Below, piece by piece: positions 8,706 to 18,107 of a DNA stretch of 64,000 nt (position 1 is the stretch's first letter; the number at the start of each line of letters is the position of its first letter). Under the pieces are notes generated by a model. It worked only from the letters and a program-made list of their open reading frames with translations. It ran no database searches and had not been told where the DNA came from. Source of the DNA: Altericroceibacterium xinjiangense (lineage in GTDB: Bacteria; Pseudomonadota; Alphaproteobacteria; Sphingomonadales; Sphingomonadaceae); contig NZ_RSEK01000007.1 of NCBI RefSeq assembly GCF_003958635.1, positions 1 to 64,000 of the forward strand, read 5' to 3'. The position numbers were made by a program, and so were the translations under genes.

Positions 8706-9611
8706 ATGACGATTTCCTTCCGTGACCGCGTCGCCATCGTAACCGGGGCCGGAGCCGGGCTGGGCCGCGCCTATGCGCTGGAACTGGCGCGGCGCGGGGC
8801 GCGGGTGGTGGTGAACGATCTCGGCACCTCGCGCGACGGGACCGGTGCATCGGATACCGCTGCCGCCGTCGTTGAGGAAATCGCGCGCGCCGGCGGCCAA
8901 GCGATGGCGAGCGGCGCCTCCGTCACCGAGTTAGACCAGATGGAGGCGATGGTCGCCGCCGCGCGGGAGCGGTGGGGCGCGGTGCACGTGCTGGTCAATA
9001 ACGCCGGGGTGCTGCGGGACAAGAGCTTTGCCAAGATGGACATGGCGGATTTCGAATTTGTCCTGCGCACCCACCTTGTCGGCTCCGCCAACGCCGCCCG
9101 CGCGGTCTGGCCGTTGATGCGGGAACAGGGATACGGGCGGGTGCTGGTGACGACCAGTTCCAGCGGTCTGTTCGGCAACTTCGGGCAGGCAAACTACGCG
9201 GCCGCCAAGCTCGGCCTCGTGGGATTGGCCAAGACGCTGCATCTCGAAGGCGCGAAGTACGACATCCGCGTCAACGCACTGGCCCCGCTCGCCGCCACGC
9301 GGATGACCGAAGACATCTTGCCGGACGAAGCCTTTGACCGGTTCACGCCGGAAAAGGTCGTGCCCGCCGCCTTGTTCCTGGTCAGCGAGGATGCGCCCAG
9401 CGGCGCAATCGTCGGCGCGGGTGCAGGCGCCTTCCATTCGGCCTGGATCACCATGAATCGGCCCGTGACTTTGGCTGACGAGGAAATGACGGTGGAGGGA
9501 TTTGCCAGCCAGTGGCCGGCGATCGCGCGGCGGCAGGACACCGTCGTGCCGGAGACCGGCTTCGAACAAAGCGACATCATCCTTGGCGCCCTGCCGGGCG
9601 GCAAGGGCTAG
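8706..9611 (+). CDS. Short-chain dehydrogenase, MFE-2/hydroxyacyl-CoA-dehydrogenase-like
   Basis: 301 residues with the classical SDR layout: NAD(P) motif TGAGAGLGRAYA (about 15-26), NNAG near 98, catalytic Ser near 146 and YAAAK (166-170). The insert VVVNDLGTSRDGTG and the long C-terminal tail resemble the (3R)-hydroxyacyl-CoA dehydrogenase unit of peroxisomal-type multifunctional enzymes. A role in fatty acyl or related acyl-CoA oxidation is therefore likely but not proven. The chosen ATG has AGGAGA at good spacing; the upstream extension overlaps gph. Its 3' end overlaps the convergent DUF2794 gene by four bases. Confidence 0.85.
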   Translation: MTISFRDRVAIVTGAGAGLGRAYALELARRGARVVVNDLGTSRDGTGASDTAAAVVEEIARAGGQAMASGASVTELDQMEAMVAAARERWGAVHVLVNNAGVLRDKSFAKMDMADFEFVLRTHLVGSANAARAVWPLMREQGYGRVLVTTSSSGLFGNFGQANYAAAKLGLVGLAKTLHLEGAKYDIRVNALAPLAATRMTEDILPDEAFDRFTPEKVVPAALFLVSEDAPSGAIVGAGAGAFHSAWITMNRPVTLADEEMTVEGFASQWPAIARRQDTVVPETGFEQSDIILGALPGGKG

Positions 9612-9952
9612 CTGTCCACCACTTTCACCAGGCGCCGTTCGACCGGGGCGAGTACCCCGGCCAGTTCATGCCCCCGCTTCAGCACCTGCCCCTGTTCCCC
9701 GAACAAGGTCCACATGCCCTGTCGGTTGCGCAGCGCGGGGCGTTTCTCGACCCGCATCTGCGGCACTTCGGCCGTGCGGCGAAACGCGGCAAAGCTGGCG
9801 CAATCCCGCGTGAAATCCATCGCGTAGTCGCGCCATTCTCCGGCCGCGACCATTCGTCCGTAAAGATCGAGGATTCGCAGCAACTCGATGCGCTCGAACC
9901 CGACCTGCTGCGGTGCGGCCCGGGGGAATGCGACGACGTTGGGACCCGTCAC
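9608..9952 (-). CDS. DUF2794 family protein
   Basis: 114 residues starting at a GTG that overlaps the cysE stop as GTGA, so the two genes should be translationally coupled. The body, with ILDLYGRMVAAGEWRDYAMD and RVEKRPALRNRQG, matches the small alphaproteobacterial DUF2794 family. The ending LKRGHELAGVL is also typical. No function is established. A longer frame upstream runs antisense-free through cysE but adds Arg-rich sequence foreign to the family. It is the last gene of the DUF2066-hda-cysE series. Confidence 0.8.
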   Translation of the reverse strand: MTGPNVVAFPRAAPQQVGFERIELLRILDLYGRMVAAGEWRDYAMDFTRDCASFAAFRRTAEVPQMRVEKRPALRNRQGMWTLFGEQGQVLKRGHELAGVLAPVERRLVKVVDS

Positions 9953-10644
9953 TGATCCGTGCCGCACTTCTTGGGTGCGGCCACAAGTTCGGCTCGCAAG
10001 GCGTGGAGCTCGGCTCGCAAGGCTTCGACTTCGCGCTGGAGCGCTTCGACCTTTTCGCCGCTGCCGGGTTCGCACGGCTCGTCGCACGGGGTGCCGTAGG
10101 GGATGAACTCGCGCAGCCAGGTTTCCGCAGGAACCAGGGTGGATCGCGCCTTCAGGCCGATCATCGTCGCGCCTTCCGGTACGTCGTCCGTCACCACAGC
10201 GTTGGCACCGACCCGCGCCCGTTCCCCAACGACGATCGGTCCGATGATCTGCGCGCCCGATCCGATGATGACGTTGTCACGCAACGTCGGGTGCCGCTTT
10301 CCGGGCCGGCCGTTCGTCGGATTGCTGCCGCCCAGTGTGACGCATTGATAAATGGTCACGTTGTCGCCGATCTCGGCCGTTTCCCCGATCACCGTAAAGC
10401 CGTGATCGAGGAAGAAGTTCTTCCCGATCCGCGCACCCGGATGGATGTCGATCGCGGTCAACCAGCGCGACACGTGGTTCACCACCCGGGCAAGAAAATA
10501 GAGATGGCCGTTGAACAGCCAGTGCGCGATCCGGTGGAGGAACAGGGCCCAGACACCGGGGTACAGCAGGATTTCCCAGCGGGATCGCGGCGCGGGATCA
10601 CGCGCACGAACTGAATCCAGATAGCTGATCAGCTGGTTCCACAT
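9949..10644 (-). CDS. cysE: Serine O-acetyltransferase
   Basis: 231 residues. The N-terminal helical part is followed by a left-handed beta helix with hexapeptide repeats and the active-site region DIHPGARIGKNFFLDHG, the EpsC/CysE signature. It forms O-acetylserine from serine and acetyl-CoA, the carbon skeleton for cysteine. After the beta helix comes an unusual tail of about 40 residues rich in Glu, Leu and Arg with heptad spacing (VEALQREVEALRAELHALR), likely a coiled coil for oligomerisation. It sits 28 bases after hda and overlaps DUF2794. Confidence 0.93.
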   Translation of the reverse strand: MWNQLISYLDSVRARDPAPRSRWEILLYPGVWALFLHRIAHWLFNGHLYFLARVVNHVSRWLTAIDIHPGARIGKNFFLDHGFTVIGETAEIGDNVTIYQCVTLGGSNPTNGRPGKRHPTLRDNVIIGSGAQIIGPIVVGERARVGANAVVTDDVPEGATMIGLKARSTLVPAETWLREFIPYGTPCDEPCEPGSGEKVEALQREVEALRAELHALRAELVAAPKKCGTDQ

Positions 10645-10672
10645 GCCCTGTCAGTCTTTCACCAAAGCCGGA

Positions 10673-11296
10673 TCAAAGCAAGGTTGGTGCCCGGGGGCCC
10701 TCGACGGCTTCAAGCGCAGCTCTCCAGATCGCAAGCGTGGGAGGCGCTTTTCGTTCCAGGCTGAGCCGGTCGACCGCATCGACCAGCTTTTCCAGTTGCG
10801 CGAAGGACCGTTCCGCGCGCGGCACGAGATAGGTCGCGGCTTCCTCTCCCAACGTCAACCCGCGCTGTTCCGCCATCGCCAGGACCAGGTCCTGCGCCAT
10901 CGCATCGTCAGGCAAGCCGATCTCGAGGTGCAGCGCCGCCCCCAGCCGAGACCGGAGATCCGGCAGTGCAATCGCAGACGGCCCCTCGCTCGCGACGATC
11001 AGCAGCGGCGTCCCGCTTTCCTGCGCCCGATTCCAGCGATGGAACAAGTCGGCTTCCGCGACCTCGGCGCAAGGCAGGGCATCGTCCGCCGCCTCCCCCT
11101 TTCCGCTTAGCGCAAACCAGCGAGCGAGCAGCGATTTGCCGGAGCGCGCAGGACCAGTGAGGACCGCGGTGCGAAAAGGCCAGCGATCCGGCTGCGCCAA
11201 GGCTTCGGCGATGTGGGCGTTCGCGCTGCCGACCACGATCCGCGCCGGGTCCGCCTCCGGCCCGCGCGTGATCGGCAAGGCGATCTGAGACGACAT
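10673..11296 (-). CDS. hda: DnaA-like ATPase Hda/DnaA-inactivator homologue
   Basis: 207 residues, resembling the DnaA AAA+ module without its DNA-binding domain. The Walker A motif is GPARSGKS at about residue 46 and a sensor-like segment lies in the second half (PDLRSRLGAALHLEIG). In other proteobacteria Hda, bound to the sliding clamp, stimulates ATP hydrolysis by DnaA and so limits replication initiation. The start overlaps the DUF2066 stop as TGATG, showing coupling. The open extension upstream lies inside DUF2066. The assignment rests on size, fold motifs and the usual DUF2066-hda context. Confidence 0.85.
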   Translation of the reverse strand: MSSQIALPITRGPEADPARIVVGSANAHIAEALAQPDRWPFRTAVLTGPARSGKSLLARWFALSGKGEAADDALPCAEVAEADLFHRWNRAQESGTPLLIVASEGPSAIALPDLRSRLGAALHLEIGLPDDAMAQDLVLAMAEQRGLTLGEEAATYLVPRAERSFAQLEKLVDAVDRLSLERKAPPTLAIWRAALEAVEGPRAPTLL

Positions 11297-12561
11297 CAGC
11301 GAGTGGCGTAGAGGCCGTTTCCGGTCTGGCCCACGCTCCACCCGCGAGAGCGCAGCGCCGCGATCAGGCCGGACAAGTCGCCACCAAAGGTCACCCGCAT
11401 CGTCGACGTGCCGCCGACCGCAACATTGGTCGTGGCCACGCCTTGGACGCCCGGGGCCCCGCGGATCGAGGCCAGCGCCGCCTCAACCGACGCGGAATCT
11501 GGCGTGGCGAACTGAATGGTGAAGCCGGTGGCCTGCGGTTCGGGCGTGGACGGTGTCGGCTGGGGCGCCGGAGTTGACGCAGGAGCCGGTCGCGGAGCAG
11601 CGCGCACGGGCGCTTCCTCCGCCCTGCGGCCTTGTTCGATCAAGGCCTGGATTTCCGGATCAAGCTTCACCTGCTCGATAGTCGCCAGCGTCGGATCCGG
11701 TTCGAGACGGCCATCCTGGAACGCCCGCGCATAGATCGCATCGAGCCGCCGCACTGCCTGCTCCAGCATCGGGCCAACCTGCCGCTGGTTGGGAGCCTGA
11801 AGGGTGAACGACCCGAGGTACCGATGATCCGGGCCATAGCGGGCGGTAAATTCACCCGTGACGGGGCCGCCCGGCCATTCCCAGCGCAAGTGGGCGACCG
11901 GCATGATCACGTCAGCCGCGCCGAACTGGTCGAGGATTTCATTCCACCACAAGCGGCTGCGCCGGTCGGTCTGTCCCGCCGTCAGCAACAGCGATTCGCC
12001 ACCAGCCCCGGTTGGGCGGACATAATCGATCGCGCTGCGCCCGGCCTGGAATTCCGCCCAGGCGCGCTGCCACGGGTTGCGTTCCTCGAACATGGTCTGC
12101 GTCCCGCCGGCGTACAGTTCCGGCAAGGTCAGCAATGGGGGAGAGCGGCGAATCTCGCCTTCCCCGCCCAGCAGTCCGCCGGCCCGGGTATGGTCAAAGA
12201 TCACGCCCAGATCGGCAATGTAGCGGCGCGGACCGATCTGCTCCTGTTCAACCACGACGGCCGCCGCCATCGATTCGATTCGCTCATCAGGCAGGTCAGG
12301 TCCACCGGCCTTCTTCCACGCCAGGATCTGGGCTTCACGCCAGCCCTTTTCGCGCGCGTCCTGGGGGCTGTCCCCTTCGACGTTCACGTGAATACCGGTC
12401 ACCTGGATGTCGGTGCTGCTGGCGATCGGCGGAATACCGCGGTCACCCGCCACCTGTGCCCAGACCACGCCCGCGATCAGCAGGAATGCCAGGACGATAA
12501 GGAGGGCGAGGCCCGAAAGCGGACTAGCCGGGCGGCGGAGAGGGATCATGGAGCTGTTCAT
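11296..12561 (-). CDS. DUF2066 family secreted protein
   Basis: About 421 residues from the ATG at 12561 (an ATG at 12549 is equally possible). A signal peptide or anchor lies at about 17-40 (hydrophobic [19 protein letters not shown]). The DUF2066 domain follows, and then a Pro/Ala-rich linker near residues 310-335 before a C-terminal domain of about 75 residues. The protein should be periplasmic. The function is unknown; in related genomes the gene precedes hda as here. It is divergent from purM, with about 70 bases between starts. Confidence 0.8.
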   Translation of the reverse strand: MNSSMIPLRRPASPLSGLALLIVLAFLLIAGVVWAQVAGDRGIPPIASSTDIQVTGIHVNVEGDSPQDAREKGWREAQILAWKKAGGPDLPDERIESMAAAVVVEQEQIGPRRYIADLGVIFDHTRAGGLLGGEGEIRRSPPLLTLPELYAGGTQTMFEERNPWQRAWAEFQAGRSAIDYVRPTGAGGESLLLTAGQTDRRSRLWWNEILDQFGAADVIMPVAHLRWEWPGGPVTGEFTARYGPDHRYLGSFTLQAPNQRQVGPMLEQAVRRLDAIYARAFQDGRLEPDPTLATIEQVKLDPEIQALIEQGRRAEEAPVRAAPRPAPASTPAPQPTPSTPEPQATGFTIQFATPDSASVEAALASIRGAPGVQGVATTNVAVGGTSTMRVTFGGDLSGLIAALRSRGWSVGQTGNGLYATR

Positions 12562-12631
12562 CAGAGAAATCGCCGGCCTTTTGCCCAATGGCGAGTGGAA
12601 ATCCAAGCACGAAAGACTAAAGGGCGTTCTT

Positions 12632-13738
12632 ATGGCTTCTGAAAACCGCACTTCCGGCCCCTACACCTACGCTCAGGCGGGGGTCTCGATCGATGCCGGC
12701 AACGCGCTGGTCAAGGCAATCGGCCCTCTCGTCAAGGCGACTCGCCGTGCTGGCGCGGACGGCGAGATCGGCGGGTTCGGCGGGTTCTTCGACCCGAAGG
12801 CCGCCGGGTACGCCGATCCCCTGCTGGTCGCTGCCAACGACGGAGTCGGAACCAAGCTCAAGCTCGCCATAGAACATGACGGACACGACACCGTCGGCAT
12901 CGATCTGGTGGCGATGTGCGTCAACGACCTGATCGTGCAAGGGGCGGAGCCGCTGTTTTTCCTCGATTACTTCGCCACCGGAAAGCTGGAAAATCGCGTG
13001 GCGGAGCGCGTGATCGCCGGGATCGCTCGAGGCTGCCAGATCGCCAACTGCGCGCTGATCGGCGGCGAAACGGCTGAAATGCCCGGGATGTACGCTGCGG
13101 GTGATTACGATCTGGCCGGCTTCTGCGTCGGCGCGGTGGAGCGCGGGCAGCAGTTGACCGGAGAGCGGGTTGCGCCCGGCCACGTGCTGCTGGGCATCGC
13201 CAGTTCCGGCGTGCACTCCAACGGCTATTCGCTGGTCCGCCGGCTGGCTTCGGACAAGAACTGGCAGCTGGAGGAAGCCGCACCGTTCGATTCCGGGCGC
13301 CGGCTGATCGATGCGCTGATGGAGCCGACCCGGATCTACGTCCGTTCGCTGCTGCCGACGATTCGGGCGGGGAAGATCGACGCGCTGGCTCATATCACCG
13401 GCGGCGGCCTGCTGGAAAACGTGCCCCGGGTTCTGCCTGCGGGCGCGCACGCCGTGATCGATGCCGACACCTGGAGCCAGCCCGGCCTCATGGCCTTCCT
13501 GCAGGAACAGGGAGACATCGCCCCGCAGGAAATGGCGCGGACATTCAACTGCGGGATCGGCATGGTCCTGGCCGTGATCCCCGATCTTGCCGAAGAGGTC
13601 TCCGCCGAACTGGCGCAAGCGGGCGAGACCGTATTCCGCATCGGTGAAATCGTTGCCGGGGAACGGGGCTGCACCGTGCGCGGAGCGGCGGGCAACTGGT
13701 CATCCCCCACGGCATGGGAAGCCGTTCACGGCGCCTGA
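12632..13738 (+). CDS. purM: Phosphoribosylformylglycinamidine cyclo-ligase (AIR synthetase)
   Basis: 368 residues, normal for the family. [17 protein letters not shown] opens the protein and [24 protein letters not shown] and [11 protein letters not shown] are PurM landmarks. It closes the imidazole ring in an ATP-dependent step of purine synthesis. The frame is open further upstream, but that part overlaps the leader of DUF2066 and lacks similarity, so the ATG at 12632 was used. Its end overlaps the convergent AI-2E-type transporter gene by 13 bases. purN lies beyond that gene, in the same direction as purM. Confidence 0.96.
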   Translation: MASENRTSGPYTYAQAGVSIDAGNALVKAIGPLVKATRRAGADGEIGGFGGFFDPKAAGYADPLLVAANDGVGTKLKLAIEHDGHDTVGIDLVAMCVNDLIVQGAEPLFFLDYFATGKLENRVAERVIAGIARGCQIANCALIGGETAEMPGMYAAGDYDLAGFCVGAVERGQQLTGERVAPGHVLLGIASSGVHSNGYSLVRRLASDKNWQLEEAAPFDSGRRLIDALMEPTRIYVRSLLPTIRAGKIDALAHITGGGLLENVPRVLPAGAHAVIDADTWSQPGLMAFLQEQGDIAPQEMARTFNCGIGMVLAVIPDLAEEVSAELAQAGETVFRIGEIVAGERGCTVRGAAGNWSSPTAWEAVHGA

Positions 13739-14793
13739 TCTTCGGTTTCCTTGCGCGGCACTCCCTCGATATCCTCGCCCAGGGTATCCCGCAGGTAAAG
13801 CTCCCGCACCCCGACGAACGCGACGACCAGCAGGGCGGCGGAAAAGAACAGGCCGTAGATGCCGAATACTGCCCCGACTCCCAGGATCACGAACAGCGTC
13901 AACGCCGGGGGAATGCTGATCACCTGACCGGTGACGTTCGGGGTGACAAGGTTCGTCTGCACCAGCCGGACGACCAGGTAGACCAGCAGCGTCTCCCACA
14001 GCAGGTTGCCGCCTTGCGTCGCCGCGATCGCCAAGGCGGGCAGCATCGCGATCGCGGGTCCGACATACGGCACGAATTCGGAAATCCCGGCCAACAAACC
14101 CAGCGCGGCCCAGCTGTCGAGTCCGACGAACCACAACCCCGCGGCGACCAGCAGGCCCATGCTGGCCATCTGGATCAACTGGGCCTGCAACCACAGCCGC
14201 AGGGCGAGCGAGATTTCGTTCAGAGCGCGCCGCATCGCTGCGCGGGCCTTGGGCGGCGTCAACAGGACGATCCCGGCAAGATAGGGTTCGGGATGGACCG
14301 CCAGGAAGATCGCCCCGATCAGGACGATCAGGAAGTTGAGCAGGATCTGCCCGGCGCCCGTTATCAGGTCGCCCAGCACGTCGGCGAACGTGGATCCCCC
14401 GGCCGCCGCTTCAAGGGCGCTGACCAGCGCGGCCCCGACTGGAGAACCCGCCAGCTGCGCTTGCAGCGACTGGATCACCTGGGGCAAGTCCGACAGCAGG
14501 CTGAACACCTGGTCTCCGAACTGAACCGTGATCAGCCAGGCAATCGCCCCGAACGCGGCCAGAACCAGCACGATGGAAAAGGCGAGGGCAATCGGTTCGT
14601 TGCGCAAGCCCGCGCGCCGCAGCAAGCCCGCCACGGTACGAAAGATCACCGCGCCGAGCACCGATCCGAAGGCCAGCAGCAGCAGATCGGTTGCGCGCCA
14701 GATTACCAGCAGCAGCGCCGCAACGGCGATCGTCCAGCCGAGCCGCCGAAGGTAGGGCTTGTCCTCGGGCGGAGGCTGAAGGACTGGCTGCAT
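13726..14793 (-). CDS. AI-2E family (PerM-like) transporter
   Basis: 355 residues of polytopic inner-membrane protein. Two helix pairs at the N-terminus (about 20-75) are followed by a hydrophilic amphipathic region and at least four C-terminal helices. The segment [19 protein letters not shown] is the most recognisable family motif. Members have been tied to autoinducer export, ion/H+ exchange and stress tolerance, so the substrate is open. It sits in the opposite direction between purM and purN, splitting that common pair. Confidence 0.88.
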   Translation of the reverse strand: MQPVLQPPPEDKPYLRRLGWTIAVAALLLVIWRATDLLLLAFGSVLGAVIFRTVAGLLRRAGLRNEPIALAFSIVLVLAAFGAIAWLITVQFGDQVFSLLSDLPQVIQSLQAQLAGSPVGAALVSALEAAAGGSTFADVLGDLITGAGQILLNFLIVLIGAIFLAVHPEPYLAGIVLLTPPKARAAMRRALNEISLALRLWLQAQLIQMASMGLLVAAGLWFVGLDSWAALGLLAGISEFVPYVGPAIAMLPALAIAATQGGNLLWETLLVYLVVRLVQTNLVTPNVTGQVISIPPALTLFVILGVGAVFGIYGLFFSAALLVVAFVGVRELYLRDTLGEDIEGVPRKETEDQAP

Positions 14794-14915
14794 GCATTCC
14801 CATCCGAGTTGCGGGCATGAATAGAGCCCGTTAGACGCGGGGGACTCCCGCGCGAGACAGATGACGGCTCACCAGCCCGCGCGTTCCCGGCAAAGACGAG
14901 AAGGAAGACTTGGTA

Positions 14916-15503
14916 ATGGCCAAAAAGGCGCGGCTCGCGGTCATGCTGTCCGGCCAGGGGACGACGATGGCGGCGCTGCTTTATGCCTCGCGCTTGCCAG
15001 GCTGCCCTTATGAGATCGTGCTGGCGGCCAGCAACCTGCCCGATGCGCGCGGGCTACGGATTGCCGAGGCCGAAGGGGTTCCGACGTTCGCTCGCAGCCA
15101 CAGGGGCATGGCCCGGGAGGATCACGATGCGGTGATGGACGCCGCCTTGCGCGAAGCAGGCGCGGACCATGTCGCCTTGTGCGGATACATGCGCATCCTC
15201 TCCCCCGGCTTCGTGGCGAAGTGGGAGGGCCGGATGTTCAACACGCACCCTTCCCTGCTGCCCAAGTACAAGGGGCTGGACACCCACCAGCGGGCAATCG
15301 ACGCAGGCGAAAGCCACGCCGGGTGCAGCGTGCATCTCGTCACCGCCGGGCTGGACGAAGGGCCGATCCTGGCCCAGTTCCCCGTTCCGATCATCGCGGG
15401 CGAAAGCGCCCAGATGCTGGGCGACCGGGTGCGGCTGGCCGAATATCAGCTCTACCCCCGCGCGGTGGCCGATTACATCACGCACCGGTCCAGCGCCGGC
15501 TGA
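14916..15503 (+). CDS. purN: Phosphoribosylglycinamide formyltransferase
   Basis: 195 residues. It transfers a formyl group from 10-formyl-THF to GAR in purine synthesis. The N-terminal beta strand and loop read AVMLSGQGTTMAAL, the catalytic region CGYMRILSPGF and NTHPSLLPKYKG (Asn-His pair), and HLVTAGLDEGPIL contains the catalytic Asp. A TTG two codons upstream is possible, but the ATG at 14916 has AAGGAAG at proper distance. A hairpin terminator follows. Confidence 0.95.
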   Translation: MAKKARLAVMLSGQGTTMAALLYASRLPGCPYEIVLAASNLPDARGLRIAEAEGVPTFARSHRGMAREDHDAVMDAALREAGADHVALCGYMRILSPGFVAKWEGRMFNTHPSLLPKYKGLDTHQRAIDAGESHAGCSVHLVTAGLDEGPILAQFPVPIIAGESAQMLGDRVRLAEYQLYPRAVADYITHRSSAG

Positions 15504-15535
15504 TCGTCCGGCCCATCAGAGGCAGACAAATGAAT

Positions 15536-15560
15536 AGGGCCGCCCCGAAGGACGGCCCTT
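15536..15560. terminator. Hairpin terminator between purN and ndk
   Basis: A 7-base GC-rich stem (AGGGCCG / CGGCCCT) with a 10-base loop lies between the convergent purN and ndk stops. It is followed by TTTG on the plus strand, so it can serve both directions. Confidence 0.75.
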
Positions 15561-15583
15561 TGCCTACTACCGGGAAAGAGCGA

Positions 15584-16006
15584 TCAGCCGACGATCTCTT
15601 CCGGCTTGAAGAAGTAGTCGATTTCGATCTTCGCGTTTTCTTCGCTGTCCGAACCGTGGACCGAGTTCGCCTCGATGCTTTCGGCATAGCTCTTGCGGAT
15701 CGTGCCTTCGGCAGCATCGGCCGGGTTGGTGGCGCCCATCACGTCGCGATTGCGCTTCACCGCGTCCTCGCCTTCCAGGACCTGGACGACGACTGGGCCG
15801 CTGATCATGAACTCGACCAGTTCACCGAAGAAGGGGCGTTCCTTGTGGACGGCGTAGAAGCCTTCCGCTTGTTCGCGAGTCATTTGGATGCGCTTCGACG
15901 CGACGACACGCAGGCCGGCGTCTTCCAGCATCTTGGTGACGGCGCCGGTCAGGTTGCGACGCGTGGCGTCGGGCTTGATGATCGAGAAGGTGCGGGTAAC
16001 CGCCAT
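15584..16006 (-). CDS. ndk: Nucleoside diphosphate kinase
   Basis: 140 residues, the standard size. It equilibrates nucleoside di- and triphosphates through a phosphohistidine. [10 protein letters not shown] near the start, the Kpn-loop region and the active-site segment NSVHGSDS (catalytic His at about 116) are all present, as is [11 protein letters not shown]. It is cytosolic and monocistronic by appearance, with about 98 bases separating it from the end of holC upstream on the same strand. The start has AAGGAACG before it. Confidence 0.97.
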   Translation of the reverse strand: MAVTRTFSIIKPDATRRNLTGAVTKMLEDAGLRVVASKRIQMTREQAEGFYAVHKERPFFGELVEFMISGPVVVQVLEGEDAVKRNRDVMGATNPADAAEGTIRKSYAESIEANSVHGSDSEENAKIEIDYFFKPEEIVG

Positions 16007-16104
16007 GGGGACGTTCCTTGCGAGATTGGCAACGGGCGCGCGCTAGCCGCACAGCCGGAAGCGCGCAAGGCTGAAGCCCCGGCAACGCGGCCAACGCGCC
16101 GGTT

Positions 16105-16545
16105 TCAGGCCTTGTGCACCCACTTGCCGTCCTGGAATTCATAGAATTCGCGGCGGATATCCTGCCGGTCGCTGAAACGGCGCCAGGTCTCCCTGGCTGC
16201 CTCGCGCCCCGCGTCCTCAAAGAACAGCAGCACCCGGTCGAACCCTTCGGCCTCGTCCCGCCATTCCCCATCGGCCAGCGCGATCAGCCGCGCACCGTTT
16301 TCCGCCTCGCACTTGTCGGACAGCAGCAGCGGCTGGCGCGCGGAGTGCGGCTGTCCCGCCCTGCCGTGCGCCAGGAAGTCCTCCGGGCACTGTTCCCACA
16401 GCGCCTTGTCCAGCGAATCGAGCCGTTCTTCCTGCCGGGCGACGACCAGCAGCCGTTCCCCTGCCCGCTTCGCCGCACGGGCGATCAGCGGAACGACCTG
16501 TTCGACAGGTTTTTCGCCCGACAGATAGAAGCCGACTCGTTCCAG
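16105..16545 (-). CDS. holC: DNA polymerase III chi subunit, apparent CTG start
   Basis: 146 residues. LERVGFYLSG, ERLLVVA, PLLLSD and DGEWRDEAEGFDRVLLFF are HolC-like, and the ending EFYEFQDGKWVHK is typical. HolC links the clamp loader to single-strand DNA-binding protein. The frame contains no ATG, GTG or TTG until close to the C-terminus. It continues in phase directly after the pepA TAG. A perfect GGAGG lies eight bases before a CTG at 16545, so I take CTG as start. It is coupled to pepA, a common pairing in this order. Confidence 0.8.
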   Translation of the reverse strand: MERVGFYLSGEKPVEQVVPLIARAAKRAGERLLVVARQEERLDSLDKALWEQCPEDFLAHGRAGQPHSARQPLLLSDKCEAENGARLIALADGEWRDEAEGFDRVLLFFEDAGREAARETWRRFSDRQDIRREFYEFQDGKWVHKA

Positions 16546-16548
16546 CGC

Positions 16549-18009
16549 CTACGCCTCCAGGTTGTCGCGCACGAAGCGGTCGACCAGCCGCACGCCGAAA
16601 CCGGTCGCGCCCTTGTCCCACGTCGCGCCCGGCTTGTCCGCCCAGACCATGCCCGCGATGTCGAGATGGGCCCACGGCGTGCCGTTCTCGACAAAGCGCT
16701 GGATATACTGCGCGGCCGTGATCGACCCGGCCCAGCGCGGACCGACGTTCTTCATGTCGGCGATCGGGCTGTCGATCAGCTTGTCGTAAGCCGGGCTGAG
16801 CGGGAAGCGCCACAGCTTGTCCCCGCTCGCCTTGCCGGCCGCGGTCAGCTTGTCGGCCAGACCGTCGTTGTTCGAGAACAGACCGCCGTGTTCATGGCCG
16901 AGCGCGATGATCATCGCGCCGGTCAGGGTGGCGAGATCGACGATCGCTGCGGGCGTGAATTCCTGCTGCACCCAGGTGATCGCATCGCACAGCACCAGCC
17001 GCCCTTCGGCATCGGTGTTGATCACTTCCACCGTCTGGCCCGACATCGTGGTGACGACGTCGCCGGGACGCTGGGCGTTGCCGTCCGGCATGTTCTCCAC
17101 CAGTCCGCACACGCCGATGACGTTGGCCTTCGCCTTGCGGGTAGCCAGGGTGAGCATTGCGCCGGCAACGGCACCAGCCCCGCCCATGTCCCACTTCATG
17201 TCTTCCATCCCGCCAGCTGGCTTGATGGATATGCCGCCAGTGTCGAACGTCACGCCCTTGCCGACGAATACGGTCGGCTTGTTATCCTGGGCCCCGCCCA
17301 TCCACTTGATCGCAAGCAGCCGCGCCTCGCGCACCGAACCCTGGCTGACGCCCAGCAGCGCGCCCATGCCCAGTTCCCGCATTTCATCCTCACCCAGCAC
17401 GACCAGCTGCGCGCCGGTGCCTTCGAACTGCTGCTGGCAGCGTTCGACGAAGCTTTCCGGATAGATGATGTTGGCCGGTTCGGCGACGAGCGTGCGGGTG
17501 AACTCCACCCCGGCGGCGACCGCTTGTTCGGTTGCCCAGACTTGTTCGCTGCCTTCAGGCGCGCCGATCACGGTGATCTGCTTCAGGCTGATCTTCTGTT
17601 CGTCCGTCAGCCGGGTGCGATAGGCGTCATGCCGCCAGCCGCGCAGCCGAAGCCCTAGAAGCAGCGAGGCGACGTCTTCCGGCTGCAGGTTAGCACCCGT
17701 CAGGTCGAGTGCGAGCGCGTCCTCACCCGAGGTCAGGTACTTTGCGGTCAGCGCCGCACCCGCTTTCTCAAGGGAGGCGGAGCGGTCCTCTCCCGGCTTG
17801 CCGACGCCGACCAGCGCCAGCCGCACGACCGTTCCGTCCCGCTCAACGAAAGTTTCGAACACCTGCCCGGCCTTGCCGGTAAAGCGAGCGGCGCTGGCGC
17901 CCTGCGCGGCGGCCGGTTCAAGGCCGCCGGGCAGCTGGTCCTGCTCGGCAATCCGGGCAACAAGCCGGAAGGATGCGGTATCGGGGGCGGAACGAAAGCT
18001 GATCTGCAT
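16549..18009 (-). CDS. pepA: Leucyl aminopeptidase (M17)
   Basis: 486 residues. The C-terminal catalytic domain shows the two-metal site: Lys251 and Asp256 in VGKGVTFDTGG, Asp274 in KWDMGG, and NTDAEGRL at 331-338. The N-terminal macro-like domain covers roughly 1-150. It releases N-terminal residues from peptides in the cytosol; some homologues also bind DNA in recombination or regulation. GGAGA precedes the ATG. The protein ends DNLEA, and the stop is immediately followed in frame by holC. Confidence 0.96.
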   Translation of the reverse strand: MQISFRSAPDTASFRLVARIAEQDQLPGGLEPAAAQGASAARFTGKAGQVFETFVERDGTVVRLALVGVGKPGEDRSASLEKAGAALTAKYLTSGEDALALDLTGANLQPEDVASLLLGLRLRGWRHDAYRTRLTDEQKISLKQITVIGAPEGSEQVWATEQAVAAGVEFTRTLVAEPANIIYPESFVERCQQQFEGTGAQLVVLGEDEMRELGMGALLGVSQGSVREARLLAIKWMGGAQDNKPTVFVGKGVTFDTGGISIKPAGGMEDMKWDMGGAGAVAGAMLTLATRKAKANVIGVCGLVENMPDGNAQRPGDVVTTMSGQTVEVINTDAEGRLVLCDAITWVQQEFTPAAIVDLATLTGAMIIALGHEHGGLFSNNDGLADKLTAAGKASGDKLWRFPLSPAYDKLIDSPIADMKNVGPRWAGSITAAQYIQRFVENGTPWAHLDIAGMVWADKPGATWDKGATGFGVRLVDRFVRDNLEA

Positions 18010-18107
18010 GGTGTCTCCGGTGAAAAGGACAGGCGCCGCGACGGGCGCCCTTTCGCGCGGGAATTGCTGCCGTTGCAGTTAGGCGCGGGCAGTGCGATAG
18101 GCAAGCC

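Noticed and set aside
12548-12631. N-terminal extension of PurM
   Set aside because: The extra residues are not PurM-like and overlap the start region of the divergent DUF2066 gene.
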